From positions 1-64,000 of the forward strand of contig JAOABQ010000014.1 of assembly GCA_026418275.1 (NCBI GenBank): 64,000 bases of DNA, written 5' to 3'. The stretch's first letter is position 1, and the number at the start of each line of letters is the position of its first letter. Under the pieces are notes generated by a model. The model was given only the letters and a program-made list of their open reading frames with translations, made no database searches and had not been told where the DNA came from. Source of the DNA: Clostridia bacterium. Its GTDB lineage: Bacteria; Bacillota; Clostridia; Acetivibrionales; DSM-2933. Made by a program: the position numbers and the translations under genes. Positions 1-7,558 of this stretch are shown one piece after another.

Positions 1-100
1 TTCGGGTACGACTGCCTATAAAAGTTTCCATTAAATTCTAGTAAATATCAAGTTTTCATGTATTGGCTGACTATCCCTAAATTATTGGATATGTCAACCG

Positions 101-610
101 ATGAAATTTTGTAAAAAAGTTTTATGCAACATTATTGATATTTACTTTATTGTATACACCAAGGATGAACACGGCAATGTCACCGGTTCAAATTTACTGC
201 AGGTCGATATTGTGGATAAATCTGCTCCTAAGTCCCGTACCTTTCGCAGTTCATTGGATTATTCCATTCCCCGGGTTTTGTACCAGGGAGATTTTATAAA
301 GTTTGATGACACGGACCCGCAAATTATAAATGGACGAACAATGCTGCCCTTAAGAAACACCTTTAACCTCCTTGGAGCATCTATCGAATGGGATAACTTA
401 ACACAAACCATCACTTCAAATAAGGAAGATATAAATATATCACTTCAGGTAGGCAGTAAAACTGCTTATATCAATGGGCAGGAAGTCATACTTGATGCTG
501 AACCCCAGGTAATCGGCGGCAGAACTCTTGTTCCACTTAAGTTTATTGGTGAAGCTTTTGGAAACACCCTAGTGTGGGATGGGCTTGAAAAAGTTGCAAT
601 GATAAAGTAA
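101..610 (+). CDS. C-terminal fragment of a stalk-domain (copper amine oxidase N-like) protein
   Basis: This 169-residue frame ends in two copper amine oxidase N-terminal-like (stalk) repeats, seen as NGRTMLPLRNTF near residue 77 and GGRTLVPLKFIGEAF near 138. Such repeats usually sit at one end of large secreted or surface proteins of clostridia, where they probably mediate wall association. Residues 20-42 (YTKDEHGNVTG then VDIVDKSAP) look like the end of an Ig-like or FN3-like domain, so the annotated start lies inside a domain. There is no signal peptide and no good ribosome binding site before the ATG. The upstream 100 bases have stops in all three frames, so this is more likely the tail of a frameshifted or decayed larger gene than an intact small one. 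Family call good; functional status doubtful. Confidence 0.55.
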   Translation: MKFCKKVLCNIIDIYFIVYTKDEHGNVTGSNLLQVDIVDKSAPKSRTFRSSLDYSIPRVLYQGDFIKFDDTDPQIINGRTMLPLRNTFNLLGASIEWDNLTQTITSNKEDINISLQVGSKTAYINGQEVILDAEPQVIGGRTLVPLKFIGEAFGNTLVWDGLEKVAMIK

Positions 611-675
611 AACCGGCTTTAAGAGTATTGAACACATTCGTTTTTTGGTAGGCACTTCTCACTACCGCTGATAAG

Positions 676-710
676 AAAAAAACTTTGGGGTAATTCCCCA
701 AAGTTTTTTT
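676..710. terminator. Bidirectional intrinsic terminator
   Basis: Perfect 15-bp inverted repeat (AAAAAAACTTTGGGG, loop TAATT, then its complement) with an A tract on one side and a T tract on the other. It serves both the stalk-protein fragment and the converging htrA gene, whose stop codon touches the hairpin. Confidence 0.85.
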
Positions 711-1923
711 AACGGGTTAAAAGTCCGGGCTTTTCTTTTGCCGCCAGCCTTACATCAACATTCTCCACTTTATTACCTTTCACATGCGTTAACCGTACTG
801 TGTCACCCGGATTTTTTGAATAAATATATGTCCTAAGCTGCAACATCGTGCGGATGTCCTGGCCATCTACCTGTGTAATAATACATCCCACATGAATTCC
901 GGACTTTCGTGCAGGCCCTGCCTCATCTACATTTGAAACATAGATCCCTTTATCCAGTTTAAAATTACCATCCAAATAAGGGATTACTTCCCGGTCATAT
1001 GCAAAGACACCCAAATAAGGTTCATTAAACTCTCCATCCTTTAAAAACTTTTGCAATATGGGAATGGCGACATTAATGGGGATGGCAAAGCCTATAGATT
1101 CAGCGCTTGTAACCTTTATGGTGTTAATCCCTACCACTCTGCCCCTGGCATCTAATAGAGGGCCTCCACTGTTGCCGGGGTTGATGCTTGCATCTGTTTG
1201 AATGAGGTCCTCCATAAAGTTTGAACCCTGCTCGGTATCAATCTTTATTGTACGGTTTAATGCACTAATAATCCCTGAAGTAACTGTTCTTTGAAATTGC
1301 AGTCCTAGAGGGTTACCTATGGCTATAGCCGGATCTCCTACCTGTAAGGTATTGGCGTCCCCTAAGGGAATGGTAGGTAAATTGGTTTGATTTATTTTAA
1401 CAACAGCCAGATCAAGAACAGGTTCTGCCCATACACATACTCCGTCTATATTCCTTCCATCTGCAAGGGATACAACCAGCCTTTTGCTTTTTCCGCCCGC
1501 GACGTGATTATTCGTAAGTATATATCCATTAGGACTGGCAATGACACCTGAGCCGACTCCCCATTTTTCCTGTGCGTTACGGTCAAAAAGTGTGTTCCCA
1601 TCCACTCTTAAGACAGATATTCCAACTACCCCCGGACTTGCTGACCTTGCTACTGCTGTTGCAACCGATGCAGGGTTAACAATTTGCTCTGAAGCAAGCT
1701 GCTGAGGCCTCGGCACATCATTTCCCTGTTGAACCTGCGGTATCTGCTGCCCCGGATTGCTCCTTCGGTCGAATATATTGGTCCCATAATATAACGCCCC
1801 GCCTATAAGTAAAACGACAAGAAGAACTGACAATAATGTTTTTGAAAACCTCGGTCTTCTTCTTTCTTCAAACATACCATCATCCTTTAACCATTTAAAA
1901 TTATTTATTACGTCTTTTTTCAT
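709..1923 (-). CDS. htrA: HtrA/DegP-like membrane-anchored serine protease (S1C) with PDZ domain
   Basis: Quality-control protease expected on the outer face of the membrane, degrading misfolded exported proteins. The 404 residues show a cytoplasmic N-terminus, one transmembrane helix (about 28-48), a Pro/Gln-rich linker (55-80), a trypsin-like domain and a C-terminal PDZ domain (about 300-395). The catalytic triad is visible: His140 in TNNHVAGG, Asp171 in LDLAVVKI and Ser252 in GNSGGPLL. Length and order match the single-PDZ HtrA/YkdA/YvtA type of Firmicutes. It stands alone, with its own terminator and a divergent AT-rich upstream region. The ribosome binding site before the ATG is weak, but no better internal start keeps the membrane anchor. 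Family call is secure; substrates are unknown. Confidence 0.93.
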   Translation of the reverse strand: MKKDVINNFKWLKDDGMFEERRRPRFSKTLLSVLLVVLLIGGALYYGTNIFDRRSNPGQQIPQVQQGNDVPRPQQLASEQIVNPASVATAVARSASPGVVGISVLRVDGNTLFDRNAQEKWGVGSGVIASPNGYILTNNHVAGGKSKRLVVSLADGRNIDGVCVWAEPVLDLAVVKINQTNLPTIPLGDANTLQVGDPAIAIGNPLGLQFQRTVTSGIISALNRTIKIDTEQGSNFMEDLIQTDASINPGNSGGPLLDARGRVVGINTIKVTSAESIGFAIPINVAIPILQKFLKDGEFNEPYLGVFAYDREVIPYLDGNFKLDKGIYVSNVDEAGPARKSGIHVGCIITQVDGQDIRTMLQLRTYIYSKNPGDTVRLTHVKGNKVENVDVRLAAKEKPGLLTR

Positions 1924-2013
1924 ACAAATTCATAGGCATTTATTCTAAAATCTATATAGAATTGTTACTTCTTTATTATTAGAACAAAATATAAAAAGAA
2001 TACTAGAAAAGAA

Positions 2014-2046
2014 AAAACAAGGCACATTTAAAATGTACCTTGTTTT
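2014..2046 (-). terminator. Terminator of mscS-DUF951 operon
   Basis: Inverted repeat AAAACAAGG-ACATTT / AAATGT-CCTTGTTTT with one mismatch and a short loop, just after the DUF951 stop codon. T-rich on the minus-strand exit side. Confidence 0.75.
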
Positions 2047-2050
2047 CCAA

Positions 2051-2257
2051 TTATACTTCATCGTTGTTTAAATTTGACTTGATAATCTTTTTTACACTTT
2101 TTTCGAACTTTGGTCTCGGCAGCATTACCTGATGCAAGCAGCCAAGACATTTAATCCTGAAATCTGCGCCTGTCCTTGTAACTTCCCACTGCTTACTTCC
2201 GCAGGGGTGCTCCTTTCGAAGTTCTACTACATCTCCTACACTAAATTTGTCTGCCAT
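2051..2257 (-). CDS. DUF951 family protein
   Basis: Small protein of 68 residues with the DUF951 signature: VGDVVELRKEHPCGS, then a RIKCLGC pair, then VMLPRPKFEK. Cys19, Cys37 and Cys40 could bind a metal, but no function is established for the family. The start was moved to the third in-frame ATG because GAGGGG lies six bases upstream of it; the longer frame would start inside that ribosome binding site. The 5' end overlaps the end of mscS by 17 bases, so the two are translationally coupled. DUF951 next to mscS is a recurrent arrangement in Firmicutes as far as I recall, which hints at a shared role. Confidence 0.85.
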   Translation of the reverse strand: MADKFSVGDVVELRKEHPCGSKQWEVTRTGADFRIKCLGCLHQVMLPRPKFEKSVKKIIKSNLNNDEV

Positions 2258-3113
2258 GGCCATCCCCTCTTGTATTGCTTTCACTCATCACTAATTTATT
2301 TGCATCAAAAAACTCTATTTTTTCCTGATCAAATTTCTCCTTGATCAAAAGCCTTATCTTTCGTTCAACTTCCCACTGCTCATTGGCAATGGTTTTCCCC
2401 ATAATTCTAAGATTCATATTATCTCTTCCCAAAGAAGTTATCCCAATGACCTGGGGGGCTTCCACAATTGATTCAAACTGTCCGGCAACCTCTTCGCATA
2501 CACCGTTCGCAGCCTCAACCGCCTTCTGAATATCCGAACTGTATGCAATGGGAATATCCACAATAACCGCTTTATTCCCTCGTGTATGATTGGTAACCCT
2601 TTTAATTTCACCATTTGGAACAATATACAAATCACCGTTTATATTGCGGATTTTTGTCACCCGAAGCTCCATTTCCTCTACAGTTCCATTCATTGTGTCA
2701 ATTGTAATAACATCCCCCACAGCATATTGATCTTCTAAAATAATGAAGAATCCGGAAATGACATCTTTTATAAGACTCTGGGCTCCAAACCCCAGTGCTA
2801 CACCTCCTATTCCGGCAGCTGCAAGTACGGACTTCAAGTCAAATATATCGGTTAAAATGGTAATGATGGCGACAATATAAATAGCATAACGGAATACACT
2901 TACCAATAGTGTAGACATGGTATCTACTTTCCTGCTGTTTATACCATATTTAAAGGATTTCTGCTTTTCAAAAACTTTTTTTATAATGATGCTTCCCATC
3001 TTTACAACCAAAATGGAGATAATGATTATGCCAATAATTTTAACTCCAAGCATAAACGGTCTGTAAAAACCCCCCAATGTAGTCGGTAAACTATCCAAAA
3101 ACTTAAAATTCAT
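2241..3113 (-). CDS. mscS: Small-conductance mechanosensitive channel (MscS family)
   Basis: A 290-residue membrane channel that opens under membrane tension to release solutes after osmotic downshock. Helices are predicted at about 20-42, 65-88 and 93-120. The third is the Gly/Ala-rich pore helix (AAAGIGGVALGFGAQSLIKD), followed by the conserved beta domain with GDVITIDTMNGTVEEM and PNGEIKRVTNHTR. The C-terminal cytoplasmic domain is complete. AAAGGGA precedes the start at normal spacing. It is first gene of a two-gene unit with DUF951. Family assignment is strong; conductance and ion preference cannot be read from sequence. Confidence 0.93.
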   Translation of the reverse strand: MNFKFLDSLPTTLGGFYRPFMLGVKIIGIIIISILVVKMGSIIIKKVFEKQKSFKYGINSRKVDTMSTLLVSVFRYAIYIVAIITILTDIFDLKSVLAAAGIGGVALGFGAQSLIKDVISGFFIILEDQYAVGDVITIDTMNGTVEEMELRVTKIRNINGDLYIVPNGEIKRVTNHTRGNKAVIVDIPIAYSSDIQKAVEAANGVCEEVAGQFESIVEAPQVIGITSLGRDNMNLRIMGKTIANEQWEVERKIRLLIKEKFDQEKIEFFDANKLVMSESNTRGDGHGRQI

Positions 3114-3505
3114 AAAGTATCCCTTTCAATTGAATTTTCTTACAAAATTTTAACACAAAAACACCGGATTATAAAGATCAAAAATCATATACGCATTGGA
3201 TAATACCACCAAATAAAGAATCACGTAAAATATAAAATTTACATAAATTTTACATTAGATCCATTCTCAGGCGCAGAAGCGTTATTTCTACAAAGAATCA
3301 ACCATAAACTATATTTTTTTGTTAAGTTTATATGTAAACAAAAAGCACCTTTTTTTAAAGGTGCTAATCCCGTCTCTACTCTGGTTACTCCACTATTTTC
3401 TCAACTGATCTCTTTAGGGAAGATTAAATAAATTATAGGGGTCATTTTAAGATGCATTACTATTACAGAACTGGATTTATTACTGAGAAAATTGAACCAA
3501 TGAAA
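3114..3505. other. Intergenic region between mscS and agrD
   Basis: About 390 AT-rich bases. Apart from the agr terminator at 3341-3366 I see no ORF with a ribosome binding site and no RNA motif that I recognise. The part next to mscS should hold its promoter. Confidence 0.5.
3341..3366 (-). terminator. Intrinsic terminator downstream of agrD
   Basis: Stem AGCACCTT / AAGGTGCT with an A/T loop, followed on the minus strand by TTTTTG. It lies about 140 bases past the agrD stop codon and is the first terminator met by transcripts from the receptor and agrD genes. Confidence 0.7.
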
Positions 3506-3637
3506 TTACTTTTTTAGAGTTTTTGGAACTTTAGGCTGATAGAAAATAATCATGCATGCAGTACTCGCAGCAATAGTTCCGACTAAAACCACCAACGAAG
3601 ATACGATAACCAACATCTTTTCTTTAATCTGTTTCAT
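3506..3637 (-). CDS. agrD: AgrD-like cyclic lactone autoinducer prepeptide (43 aa)
   Basis: Translation of the minus strand gives 43 residues with the three AgrD parts: an amphipathic N-terminal helix (MKQIKEKMLVIVSSLVVLVG), the peptide core around STACMIIFYQ, and a C-terminal recognition tail PKVPKTLKK. Cys28 followed by four residues gives a predicted five-membered thiolactone ring, CMIIF. Aligning VPKTL with VPKEL of Staphylococcus aureus AgrD puts Cys28 exactly at the ring cysteine. GAGGGGG lies nine bases before the ATG. In known systems AgrB cuts the tail and cyclises the peptide, which then signals to AgrC. Here the upstream gene is a kinase-less receptor-like protein and no agrB is visible in the window. 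The call rests on motif and context, both clear. Confidence 0.88.
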   Translation of the reverse strand: MKQIKEKMLVIVSSLVVLVGTIAASTACMIIFYQPKVPKTLKK

Positions 3638-3673
3638 TATGTAATTCCCCCTCTTCTACTCTAATGAAATTAT

Positions 3674-3742
3674 TTATTCATTAGAGATTTTTAATAAATC
3701 TTCTATATCTAAATATTTATTAAAAATACCATCACAAAACAT
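3674..3742 (-). CDS. Possible 22-aa peptide between receptor and agrD
   Basis: A short frame (MFCDGIFNKY, then LDIEDLLKISNE) that starts eight bases after a good AAGGAG sequence and lies between the receptor-like gene and agrD. The ribosome binding site overlaps the stop of the receptor gene, as expected for translational coupling. No family is recognised. It may be a real peptide, a translational relay to agrD, or the last trace of the kinase part missing from the upstream gene. Existence is uncertain. Confidence 0.35.
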   Translation of the reverse strand: MFCDGIFNKYLDIEDLLKISNE

Positions 3743-3754
3743 CCTCTGCTCCTT

Positions 3755-4591
3755 TTATCTTACTTCTTTTTTTATTGAGTTAAGTATACTCATAACCTCG
3801 CTGTAATTTTTAGTTTCCATTAAACAACAAATATAATCAATATTTTGGATAAATTCCTTACCATCTAATTCTCTTTTCATTTCCTCTTCTCTCTGAATGC
3901 TTGTACTCATTTTAAATGCACTTCGTATTACAATCAAAGTAAAGACAATAATTACTAAAAAATTTATTGCTAATGCAGCTTTATCCATATATGTCTTAAA
4001 ATTTTCGATATTTACATAAAATATTTTAAAATTGATCAGAACAATTACCAATGCAAATATCATTTGAAGTACTGTATATCGGACCTTTTGATAATTAAAG
4101 TTGTCTATATTTTTGTTATTAAAATTGAAAATTTTTAAATTTTTCTTATATAGAATAAAAGATATTACACCTAAAACTACAAATTCAATATAGGGATATA
4201 GAATTTTCAAATAAGATAGAGGGTGTAATTCCTCATAATTTTCCCCATTAATTAAATAACCAACACTAACGATAGTCATTTGTATCGCAGCTACAACAAG
4301 ATAGGAAATGATTGATCCGATTACTGCCTGAGAAAATCTTAACTTATACATAAAATACAGAATGAATGTAAAGGCTACTGCCTGAACTAATGCAGTTATT
4401 TCTAAATAAGGATAAAAAATAATATTAATTGTGAAAGACGAAGACGCTGAAATTGCCCCTACCATAATTACATTTTTAAATCCAATATTTTGTTTCTTCC
4501 CCAAAATGAGCCACACAAACGTTGCTACAATAAAAGCTTCAGGAACTGATACAATAAGAAAATATAATAGATTAAACTTGTCCATATTCAT
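3755..4591 (-). CDS. AgrC-like multispanning receptor lacking kinase domains
   Basis: 278 residues with six or seven hydrophobic helices (first at about 6-28, last at about 200-222) and a short cytoplasmic tail. The topology is that of the AgrC sensor module. After the last helix comes a stretch resembling the start of a Spo0B-like dimerisation helix (REEEMKRELDGKEF, then NYSEVMSILNSIKK), but the phosphorylatable His of the RxxRHD motif is replaced and the protein ends before any ATPase domain. It lies directly upstream of agrD on the same strand. It could be a peptide receptor without kinase activity, a decoy, or a truncated AgrC. Two ATGs (M1 and M3) compete; GGGAAGGG suits either. Membrane receptor-like nature is clear, the function is inferred. 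Confidence 0.6.
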   Translation of the reverse strand: MNMDKFNLLYFLIVSVPEAFIVATFVWLILGKKQNIGFKNVIMVGAISASSSFTINIIFYPYLEITALVQAVAFTFILYFMYKLRFSQAVIGSIISYLVVAAIQMTIVSVGYLINGENYEELHPLSYLKILYPYIEFVVLGVISFILYKKNLKIFNFNNKNIDNFNYQKVRYTVLQMIFALVIVLINFKIFYVNIENFKTYMDKAALAINFLVIIVFTLIVIRSAFKMSTSIQREEEMKRELDGKEFIQNIDYICCLMETKNYSEVMSILNSIKKEVR

Positions 4592-5006
4592 CGCCCTTCC
4601 CTTTGGGATGTACGACTAAGATTATACTTGAAAAAGACATATCATTCAATAGCTCGTCCAATTTTTATATATTTCGACTTCATTACATGGTTTTCGGCAT
4701 CAGAAGCAACATTTTGTTGATTTTGTTTGAAAATAAATACTAGTAGGAAGCTTTTTTACATTTTATCATATTCTATTAAGAACTTCAATAACGATAGCCA
4801 AAAAGCCTATTTCAGAGATTGCGAGACCGTACCTCAAACTATTATCTCTTAATGTCAAGCCTTAAAACCCTGCCTATCATTATGCTAATCCCTTAAGTGC
4901 TCTCATTTTTAATGAATTTAATGCTATTGCCAATTTGACAATTCCCTTACAATATGTTTAATAAAGGCAATTTAGTTGTTTTAAACAATAAATACCTGTA
5001 ATGGAT
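4592..5006. other. Intergenic region with possible transposase remnant
   Basis: No intact gene. On the minus strand around 4875-4945 a stretch reads LAIALNSLKMRALKGLA and then stop, which resembles the extreme C-terminus of a DDE transposase. There is no other trace of an insertion sequence and no terminal repeats. Weak evidence. The rest is AT-rich and should contain the promoter of the receptor/agrD unit near its right-hand side. Confidence 0.3.
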
Positions 5007-5047
5007 AAGGGCATAAAGCGCAACGAATCGTTGCGCTTTATGCCCTT
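5007..5047 (-). terminator. Strong terminator of amidotransferase gene
   Basis: Perfect 19-bp stem (AAGGGCATAAAGCGCAACG and its complement) with a three-base loop, 20 bases after the stop codon of the amidotransferase gene. The flanks are A/T-rich rather than a long T tract. Confidence 0.8.
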
Positions 5048-5066
5048 TATTTACACATTCAAACAT

Positions 5067-5783
5067 TTATCTACAGCAATTTACAAACGCCTTAAAAAGT
5101 TTTAAAAATCTCTCATCTTCCTGCCACATGAGTTCGGGGTGCCACTGAACTCCTACTGCAAAAACGTGGCTTTTATGCTCAATGGATTCAATGATCCCAT
5201 CCGAAGCAGTGGAGGTTACTTCGAAATCGGCTGCCAAATCCTTGATTGCCTGATGATGGAATGAATTGACACCAATAACCTCTTCTTTAAAACACGTCCA
5301 TACCTTTGAATTTGGTTTAATGCGAATCTCATGGGTGGGATACCATTTGGGAGCATCTTGTGTATGCTTAACCATCTTCTTTTCCGCATTTTGAGTATAA
5401 ATATCCTGGTATAAGGTTCCACCCATCGCTACATTCATTACTTGAATTCCCCGGCATATCCCAAATATAGGAATATTCAATTCCACAGCCCTCCGTGCAA
5501 TATAAAGCTCCATGGCATCGCGATAGGGAGAAATATTGCCGTTATAGGGGGTATTTTCTTCACCAAAAGTTCGCGCATCCACATCCGGTCCTCCTGAAAG
5601 AAGGAACCCGTCACACCGGTTCATGAGTTCATTTAAAAACTCTTCATCACTAGACAAAGGCAATAGCACTGCCATGCCACCCGCTTGGTTAATACCCTCA
5701 CAATAACCCTTTTTGATATAAGTCATCGCATCTTCATAGTTGTACCATGGCGTAATTCCGATTAATGGTCTCAGTTTCGGCAT
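5067..5783 (-). CDS. Class I glutamine amidotransferase, gamma-glutamyl-GABA hydrolase family (C26)
   Basis: A 238-residue cytoplasmic hydrolase of the PuuD/C26 type. The nucleophile Cys110 lies in GICRGIQVMN; His215 and Glu217 in GVQWHPE complete the catalytic triad. The glycine-rich SGGPDVD motif at about 63 matches the family. Family members cleave gamma-glutamyl amide bonds, for example in gamma-glutamyl-GABA during putrescine use, but clostridial members are often of unknown substrate. The GGGGGG ribosome binding site before the ATG is strong. Its upstream neighbour on the same strand is an ANTAR regulator, which may point to nitrogen metabolism. Family certain; substrate not. Confidence 0.88.
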   Translation of the reverse strand: MPKLRPLIGITPWYNYEDAMTYIKKGYCEGINQAGGMAVLLPLSSDEEFLNELMNRCDGFLLSGGPDVDARTFGEENTPYNGNISPYRDAMELYIARRAVELNIPIFGICRGIQVMNVAMGGTLYQDIYTQNAEKKMVKHTQDAPKWYPTHEIRIKPNSKVWTCFKEEVIGVNSFHHQAIKDLAADFEVTSTASDGIIESIEHKSHVFAVGVQWHPELMWQEDERFLKLFKAFVNCCR

Positions 5784-5927
5784 AGTCTCCCCCCAGATCT
5801 TATTATCCTCTTAATTATTATATTCTGCAGTCTCTTTAAAAGGTATAGGAACTTTTTAACAGCAGGAAGCCGTTAAAACTTTGAATTGTAAAATTAATAA
5901 GAAATATTAAAACTATTAAAACTAGCT

Positions 5928-6503
5928 TTAAATCTCATAAGCAACAATAATGGCCCGTGCAACCTCTTTCATAGAAACACCTTTATCCATACTTTGTTTT
6001 TGGATTCGTTTAAAAGCTTCTTCTTCAGTCAATTTCAAATGCTTCATTAAAATCCCCTTTGCCTTTTCAATTTCCTTACGGGTATTTAAAGCATCCTTCA
6101 GATCACTGATTTCCTTTTGTAATCTGTCTACCCTCTTTTTACTTTTTACCATTAAATCTATCGCTGTAATAAAAATTTGTTTATTCAAAGGCTTTGTCAA
6201 ATAAACAAAGCCGGTTTCATCCTTTAAATCATTTATAAAACTCATTTGTGCATCCGTTACAATAAGAAGCACATCACATATTTTATCTTCCAAAGCTACT
6301 TGTGCAACTTCATACCCGGTCAAGAGAGGCAGCTCATAATCTAAAATGATAATATCCGGCTCAAGCATCCTCATTTTGCGAAGACACTCAGGTCCATCCT
6401 TGACATGCTCTATTACAATATACCCGCTTTCTGCCAAAATGGAACGTATCTTCATAACAGAAGCATCATTATTCATCGCTATAAGTATTCTGGCAAAATC
6501 CAT
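5928..6503 (-). CDS. Response regulator with ANTAR RNA-binding output domain
   Basis: 191 residues: a CheY-like receiver (about 4-118; phospho-acceptor Asp55 in IIILDYELPLLTG), a coiled-coil linker (KSKKRVDRLQKEISDLKDAL), and a C-terminal ANTAR domain (about 132-188: IEKAKGILMKHLKLTEEEAF then KRIQKQSMDKG). ANTAR proteins bind paired hexaloop hairpins in mRNA leaders and prevent termination, commonly at nitrogen assimilation genes. No histidine kinase is adjacent; glnA is about 11 kb away. GAGGTG precedes the ATG. The architecture is unambiguous, the target transcripts unknown. Confidence 0.92.
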   Translation of the reverse strand: MDFARILIAMNNDASVMKIRSILAESGYIVIEHVKDGPECLRKMRMLEPDIIILDYELPLLTGYEVAQVALEDKICDVLLIVTDAQMSFINDLKDETGFVYLTKPLNKQIFITAIDLMVKSKKRVDRLQKEISDLKDALNTRKEIEKAKGILMKHLKLTEEEAFKRIQKQSMDKGVSMKEVARAIIVAYEI

Positions 6504-6831
6504 TCAAGCACCTCAATAAAATCTGTTTTTAAAATTTTATCACAATTGTTTTATATGTTAAAGGCATCTGGAAATACTAAATATCAGCATATTTATACTC
6601 GGAAGACGTACCAAATAACTCCAAAAAAAATTGTTGCTCCATCCTTACTTGTTACGTGTAAAAGTCCATAGTATAATATTTACATAGTATGATTTACAAA
6701 GTGCATTTTTTAAACAATGGAGCATTTGGCAAGGTTCTTAAATAATACTATTGTAATCCTCTATCCCAAGCATTAAATATTTCAAAATATTCTACCAAAC
6801 AGCATTCCCTCCAAGAAAGGAGAATTTCAAT
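6504..6831. other. Intergenic region
   Basis: About 330 bases between divergent genes; it should carry both promoters. I see no coding frame. A short stretch at about 6695-6712 (AAAGTGCATTTTTTAAAC) resembles part of the double-hairpin repeat but lacks its partner arm. Confidence 0.4.
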
Positions 6832-7296
6832 ATGGGACGTTCAATTCTGAAAAATAGAGGCCGGGTTTTTTTATTATGTTGCATTATAATGGCACTATTT
6901 TGCAGCCAGGCTTATGCCGATTCAAAAGAAAAAATCAAAAAAACCAATTCCTATTCCCATATCATTAACACAGGAGGGTGGAAAACCTATTTCAAGGTCA
7001 ATCCGGATTCCATCAACCTTTACTGGTTAAAAGGAAACACGAAGGAGAGGCTTACTGCGGACCGCCAAAATGCATATAAACTTGCTAAAATAATAAGAAA
7101 AAGCTATTACGCCGATTATAAAAAAAGTTTTCCCATCTCGGAAAATTCTATCGCTTTAGAAATATTATTACATGTAGATCTCCATATTGCAGCAGGATCG
7201 GACAAATCAATTTCCACCCGCACCTCGGTCATTGATATTGGAGTTCATGATAAACACCGGAAATATTTTGACTCTATTGGAGATCTTTTTAAATAG
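6832..7296 (+). CDS. Small secreted protein of unknown function
   Basis: 154 residues with a clear signal peptide (basic start, hydrophobic 12-24, cleavage likely after SQAYA at about 29). The mature part is basic and has no recognised domain. It includes an INTGGWKTYFKV stretch and a C-terminal VIDIGVHDKHRKYF segment. An AAGAAAGGAG ribosome binding site at good spacing and normal codon use support a real gene. It lies alone, upstream of the sugar-binding lipoprotein and 260 bases from it, so a shared transcript is possible. No function is assigned. Confidence 0.7.
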   Translation: MGRSILKNRGRVFLLCCIIMALFCSQAYADSKEKIKKTNSYSHIINTGGWKTYFKVNPDSINLYWLKGNTKERLTADRQNAYKLAKIIRKSYYADYKKSFPISENSIALEILLHVDLHIAAGSDKSISTRTSVIDIGVHDKHRKYFDSIGDLFK

Positions 7297-7558
7297 GCAT
7301 TTTAAGTGAGGTCTATTTGTGTTTTATATATTTAATTGCAAAAAATGTAGAATAAAGTAGAATTAATAAATAATCTTCATCAAGCACATTTTAAATATTT
7401 AAAGGATTTATGAAGTGACATGTCGAATATAATATAAGTCGTACACAAAATTGTCAGTAGGAAAATGACATCTACCGCTATGAAGAGCTTATCATTTGTT
7501 ATCTTTACCTAAAACTCTTATAAAAAAATCAATCAATACATTTCATTTCGGAGGGTTT

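Noticed and set aside
6694-6716. AAAGTGCATTTTTTAAAC resembling repeat hairpin 2
   Set aside because: No partner arm and no CTAG borders; could be chance in AT-rich DNA.
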